Below are positions 1 through 8,832 of a stretch of DNA of 64,000 nucleotides, one piece after another. Origin of the DNA: Dokdonella sp. (GTDB lineage: Bacteria; Pseudomonadota; Gammaproteobacteria; Xanthomonadales; Rhodanobacteraceae); contig JAHCAR010000007.1 in NCBI GenBank assembly GCA_019634795.1, positions 62,001 to 126,000 of the forward strand, written 5' to 3'. Position 1 is the stretch's first letter. Every line of letters begins with the position of its first letter. The translations under genes were made by a program, and so were the position numbers. The notes beneath the pieces were generated by a model that saw only the letters and a program-made list of their open reading frames with translations, was not told the DNA's origin and did no database searches.

Positions 1-783
1 TCGGTACGGGCCTCGCGCAAACCGGTGCCGCTCGTGATCGTGCTGCACGGCGGCGGAGGCAATGCCGTGATCACCGAACGCATGACCGGCTTCACGGCGA
101 AGGCCATGAAGGAGGGATTCATCGTCGTCTATCCCGAAGGCACGGGCCGTCGCGACGGCATCCTGCTGACCTGGAACGCCGGGCATTGCTGCGGCTATGC
201 GATGGACCACGATGTCGATGACGTCGGCTTCGTCCGCAGCCTCATCGACACGCTGTCGCGCCGCTACCCCATCGATCCGAAGCGCATCTACGCCACCGGC
301 ATGTCGAACGGCGCGATGATGGCGCACACGCTCGGCATCCGTCTGTCGGACCGCCTCGCCGCGATCGCACCGGTGGTCGGCGCCGTCTTCGGGGACGAGC
401 CGCTGCCGGCATCTCCCGTTTCGGCGCTGATGATCAACGGCGCCCTCGACCACCATATCGCCCAGGCCGGTGGCCCGCCGTCCGGTCCGTTCGCACGCGC
501 CTGGGACGGCACGCCGACGCGACCGGCCGCCGAGCAGGCGCTGTTCTGGGCCCGCGCCGACAACTGCGGTCCGGCCGCGCAGGCGGCCGAACACGCGCCC
601 GTCGCGCACTGGGTCCAGCGCTGCCCGCACGGTCGCGCCGTCGAGCGCTACGTGCTGGCCGACAATGGCCATGCCTGGCCCGGCGGCGAAGCCGGCTCGC
701 GCCGCGGCGATGTACCGAGCACGGCAATCGATGCCACCGATGTGATCTGGCGATTCTTTGCCGACCATCCGAACCCGCCCTGA
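1..783 (+). CDS. LpqC/PHB-depolymerase-like esterase, 5' end cut off by the window
   Basis: Alpha/beta hydrolase of the polyhydroxybutyrate depolymerase/LpqC esterase family (COG3509 type), probably exported and acting on polyester or feruloyl/acetyl esters. The frame is open from base 1, so the true start and any signal peptide lie outside the window. Visible elements: the oxyanion-hole strand VIVLHGGGGNA, the nucleophile elbow GMSNGAMM with its Ser codon at 304-306, an acid residue in NGALDHH (Asp codon 448-450) and the catalytic His in NGHAWPG (codon 670-672). The triad order and spacing are normal for the family, so the enzyme looks intact apart from its missing N-terminus. The exact substrate cannot be read from the sequence. 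Confidence 0.85.
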   Translation, partial: SVRASRKPVPLVIVLHGGGGNAVITERMTGFTAKAMKEGFIVVYPEGTGRRDGILLTWNAGHCCGYAMDHDVDDVGFVRSLIDTLSRRYPIDPKRIYATGMSNGAMMAHTLGIRLSDRLAAIAPVVGAVFGDEPLPASPVSALMINGALDHHIAQAGGPPSGPFARAWDGTPTRPAAEQALFWARADNCGPAAQAAEHAPVAHWVQRCPHGRAVERYVLADNGHAWPGGEAGSRRGDVPSTAIDATDVIWRFFADHPNPP

Positions 784-829
784 AGCCCGACTGCAACGGA
801 ATGCCTGATCGACGCCGTATCATGTGCGC

Positions 830-1309
830 ATGGACGAACGTGCAGAACACCTCAAGCGACTGCTGGCCCTCGAACCGCATGTCGAAGGCGGCCACTACCG
901 GCGCATCTACGAATCGACGACCCAGCTACCGTTCGGCGCCGACCAGCGCCCGCGCGCCGTGGCCACCTCGATCTACTACCTGCTCGGCGAAGGCGAGGTC
1001 AGTCGATGGCATCGCATCGATGCCGACGAGATCTGGCACTGGTACGAGGGCGATGCGCTCGAAATGCTGCGCTTCGATCCGCGCGACCGCCGCTTCACGC
1101 GTCATCGGCTCGGCCCGGTCGACCACGAGACCGCCCCGGTCTTCGTCGTCCCGGCCGGTTGCTGGCAATCCGCGCGTCCGTTGGGGCGCTACGCCCTGGT
1201 CGGCTGCACGGTCGCGCCGGGCTACGAGTGGCGCGGGTTTTCGACGCTCGAGGATGCGCCCGACATCGCCCAGCTGCTGGCCGGATTCGAGCCCACGGAT
1301 TTGCCATGA
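830..1309 (+). CDS. cupin superfamily protein, DUF985 type
   Basis: Small cytosolic cupin of the DUF985 family (159 aa). The family-typical N-terminal signature VEGGHYRRIYES and the cupin strand pair HRIDADEIWHWYEGDALEM are both present, and the C-terminal part GYEWRGFSTLEDAP matches the end of the fold. Related proteins are sugar-isomerase-like or unassigned cupins, so no reaction is claimed. The ATG at 830 is preferred; an in-frame GTG at 824 would add two residues. It lies 46 bp after the esterase gene on the same strand, but nothing else links the two functionally. Confidence 0.8.
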   Translation: MDERAEHLKRLLALEPHVEGGHYRRIYESTTQLPFGADQRPRAVATSIYYLLGEGEVSRWHRIDADEIWHWYEGDALEMLRFDPRDRRFTRHRLGPVDHETAPVFVVPAGCWQSARPLGRYALVGCTVAPGYEWRGFSTLEDAPDIAQLLAGFEPTDLP

Positions 1310-1636
1310 TCCTGCGAGGCGCGTGCGGCGTACAACATTCCGCGTGATTTCGCTATCGGAAAATTGATCCATTTGGCATAGATCAAGAATCGATCATCGC
1401 CTCATCGCCAGCCCGATTCTCAGCGAAAGCATCGGCCGCGACTGGTTTCCGGACTGTCACCAATTACCTATACGAAACGGAACGTATTCGGTGTACTCTC
1501 GATTCCGCCAGCGTCATTGGCCGCAACCGGGGGGCTGCGGAAATCCGGCCAACCGGCCGCTGCCGAACCTGCCCTTCCATGAGCCGCGTGGATACATCCG
1601 CGCTCGTTTGCATCCGCCTGCGTGAGGAGAGGAATC
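1310..1636. other. non-coding leader region ahead of the large secreted-protein gene
   Basis: No credible gene here. The stretch is visibly more AT-rich than its surroundings (about 1340-1500) and probably holds the promoter of the gene at 1637. It contains the inverted repeat TTGATC (1364-1369) / GATCAA (1381-1386) with an 11-nt spacer and a third GATCAT at 1393-1398, which could be an operator. A TATACG hexamer near 1470 is a possible -10 box without a convincing -35. Confidence 0.4.
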
Positions 1637-4600
1637 ATGGCATCAGCATCCCGCGGTATCCCGAAATCACCCCGCCGCAACCCGCCACGGCGCAAGCACC
1701 TGTATCTGAGCCTGCTCACCGGCCTGCTCTGTGCGGGCAGTCCCCTGCAGGCGCTGGCACTCAGTTTTTCAGTCAATACCGTGCTCGACACCGCAGACGC
1801 CAATCCGGGCGACGGTCTCGCCCAGGACAGCCTCGGGCGCACCTCGCTGCGTGCCGCCATCGACGAAGCCAACGCCCTCAGCGGGGCGCACTCGATCGGT
1901 TTCGATAGCGCGCTGCTGAGCAGCGGCGATGTCGGCATCACCCTGACCCTGTTCGATACCGGACTCGACAACGGCGAATACGGCAAGACCGCTTTCATCA
2001 TCCGTAATGGGACCTCGCTGACCATTGCAGGACCGAGCGGCGACGACGGCATTTCGATAGAGCGTCCGGCTGCGGCAGCCAACTTCCGCATCTTCCACGT
2101 ACAGCCGACGGCCAGCCTGGCGATCAGCAACCTGGCCATCGCCAACGGCGTCGCCGCCGGCGGCAACAGCGGCGGCAATGGCACGGGCGGCGGCGGCGGC
2201 GCGGGACTCGGCGGCGCCCTGTTCAACGAAGGCTCGGTCACGCTCGACGGCGTCACCCTGTCCGCAAACCAGGCCATCGGCGGCAACGGCGGACTCGGCG
2301 CCAGCAATACCAATGGTGGCGGTGGCGGCGGCGGTGTCGGTGCGAACGGCGGCAACGGATCCAACGCCGGGTTCGGCCAGCCGCAACCGGGCGGCGTCGG
2401 CGGCGGACCCAATGGCGGCCCGTCCAATGGCAGCGCCACAGGTGCCGGCGGCGGTGGCGGCGGCGGTAACGGTCGCCAGGGAGCGGGCTCGCAGACGGCA
2501 AACACCGGCGGCGCCGGCGGACTGTTCGGCGGTGGTGGTGGCGGCGGCTCCGCACTGGGCACCGGCGGCGGGTCCGGCACGGTGACCGGCGGCACGGGTG
2601 GTGCTGGCGGCTTTGGTGGCGGCGCGGGAGGCGGCGGCGGCGTCCAGTCGTTCAATTTCACACGCGTGCCGGGCTTGGGCGGCGCAGGCGGATTCGGCGC
2701 CGGAAACGGCAGTCCCGGCGGCTCCAACAACAACGTGCAGCCGCCCAGTGGCGACGGCGGCGGCGGCGCCGGTCTCGGCGGCGCGGTGTTCAACTACGGC
2801 GGCACCCTGTCGGTGCGCAATTCGACGCTGTCCGGCAATACCGCGCAGGGCGGCAGCAGTGGCTTCGTCCCGAGTCCCTATGGTGGCGGCGTCGGACCGG
2901 GTGGGGATGGCGGCGCCGGGTCCGGTTTCGGTGGCGCGATCTTCAGCATGAATCGCGGCGCGACCTCGGCCAGCGTCAATCTGCGCCATGTAACCATTGC
3001 CGACAGCACGGTCGCTGCCGGCCAGTCGCTCGGCGCGGCCGGCGCGGCGACCGGCGCGCTCTACGTGCTCGGCAACAGCGGTACGTCGACCGCTGTCGTC
3101 AACAACAGCATCATCGCCGACACCAGCGCCGGGGTCGATTTCGTCGCCAGCACGATCTCCGGCGGCACCGCCAACAGCAGCGGCGTCGGCAACCTGATCG
3201 AAACCAACACCGGCTTCGGCGGCAGCATCACGTCAACCGCCGACCCGAATCTTGCCGGCCTGGCCGACAACCGCGGACCGACGCCGACCCGGGCACTGAA
3301 CACCGGTAGCCCGGCCATCGATGCCGGCGATCCGGGACAGACCGGCGGATTGACCACCGACCAGCGCGGCGGCATCTTCCAGCGCGTCGTCGACGGCGAC
3401 CTCAATGGCTCGACGATCGTCGACATCGGTGCCTATGAGCTGATCCAGATCGACTACGGCGATGCACCCGACTTCGCCAGCGGCACCGGTGACGTCGAAG
3501 TTCTGCTCGAGAGTGGCGTGGACGACCAGCGCATCAGCAACGTCGGCACCGACGGCGATGCCTCACGCGGCGCCGGCAATGGGCGGGTGGCCTTCAATGC
3601 GACGGCCAACGAGTACCTCGTGGTCTGGTCGGCCGATAACGACGCCAACGACAACGAAAACGAGATCTGGGGGCGACGATTCGACGGATCGACGCGCCAG
3701 CCGATCGGCGGCGAATTCCGTATCAGTACCACCGGTACCGATGGCGACGCCGATCGCGACGCCTTCAACCCCGACGTTTCGTGGTCTTCGCAGACCAACG
3801 AGTACCTCGTCGTCTGGCAGGGCGACAACGAGTCGACCGACAACGAGTTCGAAACCTACGGTCGCTTCGTCGGTCCGACCGGCGCCCTGCAGGGCATCCA
3901 GCTGCGCATCAGCCAGATGGGCACCGATGGTGACGCGAATTCGAGCGCGAGCAATCCGGCGCTGGCCTACAGCGCGACCAGCAACGAGTTCCTCGTGGTC
4001 TGGCAAGGCGACGAGGGACTCGCGCCGCTGGTCGACAACGAGTTCGAGATCTTCGGTCAACGCATCTCCGCAGCCAGTCGAAACACGGCCGGATCGCGCA
4101 TGCAGATCAGCATGATGGGCGGCGCCAACGGTGCCGATGCGAACTACGACGCCAATTCACCGGACCTGGCCTGGAACAGCGCCGCCAACACCTTCCTCGT
4201 GGTCTGGGGTGGCGATGACAACACAGGTGGCCTGGTCGACAACGAGTTCGAGATCTGGGGCCGGCGGGTCGCCGGTGGCGGGCTGCCGCAGGGCGCCACG
4301 CAGACGCGTCTTTCGTCCATGGGCGGCACCGGCAACACGACCTACGGCGCAGCCAATCCTGATGTCGCCTACGACCCCGACGACGGCCAGTTCCTCGTCG
4401 TCTTCCAGGGCGACGACGATTCGGTCGGCGACAACGAGACCGAGATCTTCGGCCAGCGCGTCAATGCCAGCAGCGGCGCCACCGTCGGCTCGATGATCCG
4501 CATCAGCGAAGTGGGCCTGCCCGGCTCGACGCAGTTCGCCGGATTCAACCCCGCGGTCGGCTACAGCACGGCCACCGGCAACTACCTCGTCGCCTTCAAC

Positions 4601-5365
4601 GGCGACGAATACGTCGACAATGAAAACGAGATCCTGGCCCGTCGCGTCAGCGGTTCCGGCACGGTACTCGACGGCAACGAGATCCGCCTGACCCACATGG
4701 GGCCGGATGGCTCGACCGCATTCGGCGCGTTCAACGCGGATTTGGCCTACGACAGCGTCAATGGCGATGCGCTGGTCGTCTATCAGGCCGATGATGACAG
4801 CGGCGCCCTGGTCGACAACGAGTCGGAGATCTACGGCCAGGTCGTCACCGATACCCCGCTGGTCGACTACCAGACGCGTGGGGCCGACAACGGTCCGGCC
4901 CACATCCGCGTGGCCGGACTGAAACTCGGCACCAGCACCGACAACGATCCGGACGGCCAGGCCAGCCTCAACGCCGATGGCGACGATCTCAACGGCATCG
5001 ATGACGAAGATGCGACCGCATCGATCATCGAGTTCAACGAGACGGCACCCGCGATCACGGTCAATGTCACCAACACAACCGGCGCCGCGGCCACCCTGTA
5101 TGGCTGGATCGACTACAACGGCAATGGCGTGTTCGACAATGCCAGCGAGCGTGGCTCGGTGGTGGTACCGAACGGCAGCAATGGCGTCAACGTGGTCCTC
5201 AACCTGCCGACGCCACCGGCTTCACCGGCACCGCTGACCGTCGCGCGCTTCCGCCTCAGCGCCGATCCGCTTGCAGCCAACGCCACCGGCATCGTCAATG
5301 GCGGTGAGGTCGAGGACACCATGGCCGAGTTCGTCGACCGCATCTTCGCCGACGGCTTCGACTGA
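1637..5365 (+). CDS. large secreted protein: Gly-rich beta-helix region, seven propeller-like repeats, GEVED domain, C-terminal IFADGFD tag
   Basis: Exported 1242-aa protein. The ATG at 1637 follows GAGGAGAGGA; an upstream in-frame GTG at 1622 lies inside that ribosome-binding site. A basic, long N-terminus (RNPPRRKHLYLSLLTGLL) leads to a signal peptide ending near ALA. Residues about 170-440 are extremely Gly/Asn-rich (GGGGG, GGNG runs), followed by an Asp/Asn-rich 'choice-of-anchor Q'-type beta-helix tail (DNRGPTPTRALNTGSPAIDAGDP). From about 3520 to 4850 come seven degenerate repeats of about 60-75 aa with the core [YFA]LV[VA][WFY]..D then DNE.EI.G[RQ]; seven blades suggest a beta-propeller. 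A GEVED-type domain (DYGDAPD..., GEVEDTMAEF) precedes the C-terminal DRIFADGFD. Likely a surface or extracellular protein and a plausible type II secretion client; the ligand is unknown. Confidence 0.8.
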   Translation: MASASRGIPKSPRRNPPRRKHLYLSLLTGLLCAGSPLQALALSFSVNTVLDTADANPGDGLAQDSLGRTSLRAAIDEANALSGAHSIGFDSALLSSGDVGITLTLFDTGLDNGEYGKTAFIIRNGTSLTIAGPSGDDGISIERPAAAANFRIFHVQPTASLAISNLAIANGVAAGGNSGGNGTGGGGGAGLGGALFNEGSVTLDGVTLSANQAIGGNGGLGASNTNGGGGGGGVGANGGNGSNAGFGQPQPGGVGGGPNGGPSNGSATGAGGGGGGGNGRQGAGSQTANTGGAGGLFGGGGGGGSALGTGGGSGTVTGGTGGAGGFGGGAGGGGGVQSFNFTRVPGLGGAGGFGAGNGSPGGSNNNVQPPSGDGGGGAGLGGAVFNYGGTLSVRNSTLSGNTAQGGSSGFVPSPYGGGVGPGGDGGAGSGFGGAIFSMNRGATSASVNLRHVTIADSTVAAGQSLGAAGAATGALYVLGNSGTSTAVVNNSIIADTSAGVDFVASTISGGTANSSGVGNLIETNTGFGGSITSTADPNLAGLADNRGPTPTRALNTGSPAIDAGDPGQTGGLTTDQRGGIFQRVVDGDLNGSTIVDIGAYELIQIDYGDAPDFASGTGDVEVLLESGVDDQRISNVGTDGDASRGAGNGRVAFNATANEYLVVWSADNDANDNENEIWGRRFDGSTRQPIGGEFRISTTGTDGDADRDAFNPDVSWSSQTNEYLVVWQGDNESTDNEFETYGRFVGPTGALQGIQLRISQMGTDGDANSSASNPALAYSATSNEFLVVWQGDEGLAPLVDNEFEIFGQRISAASRNTAGSRMQISMMGGANGADANYDANSPDLAWNSAANTFLVVWGGDDNTGGLVDNEFEIWGRRVAGGGLPQGATQTRLSSMGGTGNTTYGAANPDVAYDPDDGQFLVVFQGDDDSVGDNETEIFGQRVNASSGATVGSMIRISEVGLPGSTQFAGFNPAVGYSTATGNYLVAFNGDEYVDNENEILARRVSGSGTVLDGNEIRLTHMGPDGSTAFGAFNADLAYDSVNGDALVVYQADDDSGALVDNESEIYGQVVTDTPLVDYQTRGADNGPAHIRVAGLKLGTSTDNDPDGQASLNADGDDLNGIDDEDATASIIEFNETAPAITVNVTNTTGAAATLYGWIDYNGNGVFDNASERGSVVVPNGSNGVNVVLNLPTPPASPAPLTVARFRLSADPLAANATGIVNGGEVEDTMAEFVDRIFADGFD

Positions 5366-5377
5366 TCAGGCAAACCG

Positions 5378-5401
5378 CCCCGCCGGCCTGGGCCGGCGGG
5401 G
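5378..5401. terminator. GC-rich hairpin between convergent genes
   Basis: Perfect 11-bp inverted repeat CCCCGCCGGCC (5378-5388) / GGCCGGCGGGG (5391-5401) lying 12 bp after the stop of the plus-strand surface-protein gene and 30 bp from the stop of the minus-strand gene. It can fold on both strands. There is no T-tract, so it is a terminator or mRNA 3'-stabiliser by position rather than a textbook intrinsic terminator. Confidence 0.55.
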
Positions 5402-5431
5402 TCGCCTGCGGATCCGTTGCCGGCAGCGGTA

Positions 5432-7450
5432 TCAGACGAAGCGCTGCAGCGTATCGGCGGGAACCGCAAAGGCATTCAATGCCGCCGGCTCATCGACTTC
5501 GAGTACATCCGGCCAAGCCAGACCGGGCAGCCATTGCACGTCGAAGATCTCGTCGATGCCCGGTTCGAACTTGAGCCAGCCGACGATCTGACCGCTGTCG
5601 AGATCGACCGCCCAGATCCCGCATTCGGGAATGCGGCCCTGCTCGACCACTGGCAGGCCGCTGAACCAGGCCGACTCGCGCACGCGCGAGCAGCCGACGA
5701 ATGCGAACTTGCCGAACATGGCCAGGCCGCGGGCGAATCCGGGCAGGCGCGCCACGCTGTCGCGGCGACCCGACTCCAAGTTCACCTGGCAGAGCTCGCC
5801 GCGCCCGGAGTCGAGGATCCAGAGCTGGCCGTCGTGCCAGCGCGGCGAGTGCGGCATGCACAGGCCCGCGCTGATGATCGCGTCATCGCGGACGTCGATG
5901 ACGACGCCACCGCTCGCCTTGTTCGCGCGCCAGCCCGATGCCGTTCCGCTGCGGCCGAGCGCGCTGACCCAGCGTGGCGCGCCGTCACGCATGGCCATGC
6001 CGTTCAGATGGCAGGCATCCTCCTCCGACGACCGCTCGACGAACGCCGGGGTCCAGCGCGGCACGAAGCTGTGCGCACCATCGAGCATGGCCAGGCAGGA
6101 AAATCGCGTGTTGACCAGCCACAGGCCCTCGATGCCCCAGGCCAGTTCGTGCACACGAATGTCGCCGGTGATGCGATGGTCGGTCGGCACGAACACGGCA
6201 TCGCTAGCACGTTCCGTTGCCACTTCCGGCTGGTTGCGAAAGGTCCAGACCGAATAGGCTGCGCCGAGCGCAAGCATGCCGTCCGCATAGGCGATTCCCA
6301 TCGGCGCCGGATAGTGCTTGAAGTGCGTGTTGAGCTCGTCGCCGCGGGCGCGGATCGAAACGAGGCGGTTGCTGGCGTAGGTCGAAACCAGCAACGAACC
6401 GCCGAGCGTCTGCAACAGGGTCGGCATGCTGTCGGTGTACTGACTGGCGAATGCCGACGCGGTTTCCGCGGACACGGTCCGGGCCTGCGCGGTCGGCGCC
6501 GGTGCATGCTCCTGCGCGGCAAACGCATCTTCATCGATGGCCGGCACGGCAAGCCAGCGATCGAGCCAATCGAATACGCCCGATCCGCGGAAGCGATCGG
6601 CTTCGGCGACCGTTCGCAGGGTCTCGCGCAGGCGATCGCGCAAGGCCCGGTAGCTGGCCAGGCCATCGGCTCCGATGCCGTAGCGGGCCCAGGCCGCCGT
6701 CCAGTCCTGCAGGACCGGAGCCAGCGAGCGTTCGATGGCCTGCAGACGCCTTGCCGGCAGGTCCTCGGCAAACATCGAGAGCAGTTCGCGCAACAGCTCG
6801 CGCTGTTCGAACGGGCTCATCACCAGCGGGCGATTGACGCGCTCGAACGCAATCGGCCTATTGGCGTCGGCCGGCCATGCGGGCGCGGCACGATCAGGCA
6901 CCGCGTTGCGCGCGTCCTCCAGCAATGCAAAAAGCGCGGCGCTGCCCACCGTATCGATGACGAGGTGAATGCGCCTGCTCGATTCGGGATTGAGGACACG
7001 GTGTGCCTGCGTGGTATCGAAGACCCAGACCTCGCCGGCGCGCATGTGCACGGCTGCCGATCCGCACTCGAAGCGGACCGCGGCGGTGGTCACGATCGGT
7101 ACGTGCACACGCAGGCGGCCCTGCCAGTAGTAGTCGAGATCGGTGTGCGTGCTCGCCTCGGCATTGCCGTCGATACGCATCAGTCGCGAGCGCCCTATCG
7201 GGCAATCGAGTGCAGCCAGCAACTGGCGGATGCGCGGCAACGCATCGAGCTGCGGGGTCGGCAACATCGGTCCCCAGGTGCGCTCGTTGCCGGGATCGCC
7301 ATGCGCCGCGACCAGGGGCAGGCCGGCGTTGCCGGCGAACCCCTGCGGATGCGGCCGCCAGGCCGATTCGGGCAGCGATTCGACCTCCTCGCGCAGGATC
7401 GCGGCATCGAAACGTATCGGCAGGCGCAGGAACTCGGTAGCCAGTCTCAA
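5432..7450 (-). CDS. fusion protein: aspartyl/asparaginyl beta-hydroxylase domain + TIGR03032-type domain
   Basis: Cytosolic 672-aa two-domain protein. Residues about 5-170 are an Asp_Arg_Hydrox (PF05118-type) 2-oxoglutarate/Fe(II) oxygenase: LRLPIRFDAAIL, PHPQGFAGN, the first iron His in STHTDLDYYW (H102), the second in TTQAHRVLN (H150) and the 2-OG-binding Arg region SRRIHLVIDTVG. A helical linker (about 190-320) leads to a C-terminal domain of about 340 aa resembling the TIGR03032 family (GGSLLVSTYASNRLV, MGIAYADGMLALG, LNGMAM, MPHSPRWHDGQLWILDSGRGELC). A TTG start at 7450 is chosen because GAAGGAG lies 8 nt upstream and the domain begins there; an ATG at 7543 would add 31 residues with no recognisable content. 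The hydroxylated substrate is unknown. Confidence 0.8.
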   Translation of the reverse strand: MRLATEFLRLPIRFDAAILREEVESLPESAWRPHPQGFAGNAGLPLVAAHGDPGNERTWGPMLPTPQLDALPRIRQLLAALDCPIGRSRLMRIDGNAEASTHTDLDYYWQGRLRVHVPIVTTAAVRFECGSAAVHMRAGEVWVFDTTQAHRVLNPESSRRIHLVIDTVGSAALFALLEDARNAVPDRAAPAWPADANRPIAFERVNRPLVMSPFEQRELLRELLSMFAEDLPARRLQAIERSLAPVLQDWTAAWARYGIGADGLASYRALRDRLRETLRTVAEADRFRGSGVFDWLDRWLAVPAIDEDAFAAQEHAPAPTAQARTVSAETASAFASQYTDSMPTLLQTLGGSLLVSTYASNRLVSIRARGDELNTHFKHYPAPMGIAYADGMLALGAAYSVWTFRNQPEVATERASDAVFVPTDHRITGDIRVHELAWGIEGLWLVNTRFSCLAMLDGAHSFVPRWTPAFVERSSEEDACHLNGMAMRDGAPRWVSALGRSGTASGWRANKASGGVVIDVRDDAIISAGLCMPHSPRWHDGQLWILDSGRGELCQVNLESGRRDSVARLPGFARGLAMFGKFAFVGCSRVRESAWFSGLPVVEQGRIPECGIWAVDLDSGQIVGWLKFEPGIDEIFDVQWLPGLAWPDVLEVDEPAALNAFAVPADTLQRFV

Positions 7451-7860
7451 TGCTGCTGCTCCTTCCGCCGGAAAACCCCTCCGCGCAACTCTACCGGCAA
7501 ATCGGGAGCGCTGCCCGACTCCAACGGATGCAGGAATCGCCATCAGCCATGGATCGCTGCCGTGCAGGAAAAAGTTCGCCAGAAGGTCAGTGGGGCCCAG
7601 GCGCCGACGGCGCCGGCGAAGTGGAATGGCATCGCCGTGGTGAAATCGCCGCGCTTGATCATGATCTCTTGGGCCATCTCTGCTGCCGCAAACGTCGGCT
7701 GAGGCATGCCCTCATGCATTGACGGATGCCGCCACGAGTGCTGTATTCAGCACCAGTCCAGCCAGACAATGCGATCACGGCTTTCGACAATTCGTTTTTC
7801 CCGGCAGAACGGGGCGACCCAACGCCCTTCCCTCCAGCCCAATGGACGAGGAGATCGAGC
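7451..7860. other. divergent intergenic region between the fusion gene and the histone-like gene
   Basis: No gene I would defend. A minus-strand frame at 7543-7707 could encode 54 aa (starting MPQPTFAAAEMAQEI); its TGA overlaps the in-frame upstream ATG of the fusion gene (TGATG), but no ribosome-binding site is evident. On the plus strand a sigma70-like promoter is visible at 7719-7747. The rest appears to be leader sequence. Confidence 0.35.
7719..7747 (+). promoter_or_regulatory. predicted sigma70-type promoter of the histone-like gene
   Basis: TTGACG (7719-7724, 5/6 match to the -35 consensus), a 17-bp spacer, then TGTATT (7742-7747, 4/6 match to -10). It sits 114 bp upstream of the histone-like ATG in a locally AT-richer stretch. 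Predicted from sequence only. Confidence 0.4.
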
Positions 7861-8766
7861 ATGGCAGTTGCAAAGAAGGCGGCAAAAGCAACAACGAAGC
7901 GCACGGCAAAGAAGGTCGCTGGCAAGAAGACCGCGGCAAAAAAGGCTGCGACGAAGAAGGCTGCGACGAAGCAAGCCCCGGCGAAGAAGACTGCTGTGAA
8001 GAAGGCTCCGGCAAGAAAGGCTGCCGTGAAGAAGGCCCCGGCCAGAAAATCGCCGGCCAGGAAGGCCCCCGCGAAAGCACCTGCGCGGAAAAAGCCCGCG
8101 CCACGCAAGGCCCCGGCGAAGAAGGGTCCGGTGCGCAAGACGCCCGCAAAAAAGGCGCCGGCGAAAAAGACACCTGCGAAGAAATCCCCCGCAAGGAAGG
8201 CGCCTGCCAAGAAAGCGCCGGCCGCGAAGACACCTGCGCCACCGGCCAGTGCGGCAAGAGCCCCGCTCGCAAAACCGGCTTCCACGCCGCCCGCCGGCAA
8301 GCCCTCGACCAGCAAGTCACCGGCAAGACAAGGCGGAGCTGGCGGCGCCGCGCCGATGCCGGCCACAGCGTCGGCCGGGACGATCACGAAACCGTCGACC
8401 ACAAAGGCGACCTCACCGCAGTCAGCTTCACCCGCCGCTGCCGATGCTGGCCGCAAGAGCCCTGCAACACCGCTTCGCGAGACGGAGCCGGCAGCGCAAT
8501 CGAGCGCGTCGGCCGAGCCTTCGGCGATCACCCACGAGGAAGCGGCCGCCAAGATCCGCGCCCTGCTCGAGGCGAAGAAGGCGCGTGTGCGCCAGGGCCC
8601 GCACTGGCCCGGCGCGGAATCCCACGGTGGGGCTCACGGTCGGTCCAGCGCCGGCGACCATCCGGCCCCGCACGAGTCGAACATGGGCGGCCATTCGACG
8701 ACAGCCAACCCTGGCGCAGTCGGCAAGCACAGTCGGGTTGATCCGGGGAAGCGCGGTAACCGTTGA
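7861..8766 (+). CDS. histone H1-like Lys/Ala/Pro-rich DNA-binding protein (AlgP-like)
   Basis: 301-aa nucleoid-type protein. Residues about 1-130 are almost wholly KKAPAKKAPAKK-type repeats of Lys, Ala, Pro and Thr, as in AlgP/H1-like proteins of Pseudomonas and Xanthomonadales, which bind DNA non-specifically. The middle is Ala/Ser/Pro-rich. The C-terminal part has one amphipathic helix (ITHEEAAAKIRALLEAKKAR) and a His/Gly-rich tail ending DPGKRGNR. The ATG at 7861 has GAGGAG 8 nt upstream; upstream in-frame ATG/GTG codons lack such a site. Codon bias in the repeat is AAG-heavy. A role in chromatin organisation is inferred from composition; repeat number is likely variable between strains. 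Confidence 0.8.
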   Translation: MAVAKKAAKATTKRTAKKVAGKKTAAKKAATKKAATKQAPAKKTAVKKAPARKAAVKKAPARKSPARKAPAKAPARKKPAPRKAPAKKGPVRKTPAKKAPAKKTPAKKSPARKAPAKKAPAAKTPAPPASAARAPLAKPASTPPAGKPSTSKSPARQGGAGGAAPMPATASAGTITKPSTTKATSPQSASPAAADAGRKSPATPLRETEPAAQSSASAEPSAITHEEAAAKIRALLEAKKARVRQGPHWPGAESHGGAHGRSSAGDHPAPHESNMGGHSTTANPGAVGKHSRVDPGKRGNR

Positions 8767-8832
8767 CCGCTTGCAGAGCCGGATGATGGCGGCGGCGCCG
8801 GAAACTCGCGCCGCCCGCGATCGTCCCGGCGG

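Noticed and set aside
1364-1386. FNR box reading of the TTGATC/GATCAA repeat
   Set aside because: The spacer is 11 nt rather than the 4 nt of the FNR consensus.
1468-2793. Proline-rich 441-codon frame antisense to the Gly-rich surface protein
   Set aside because: Poly-Pro is simply the complement of the GGC/GGN glycine codons; no start context.
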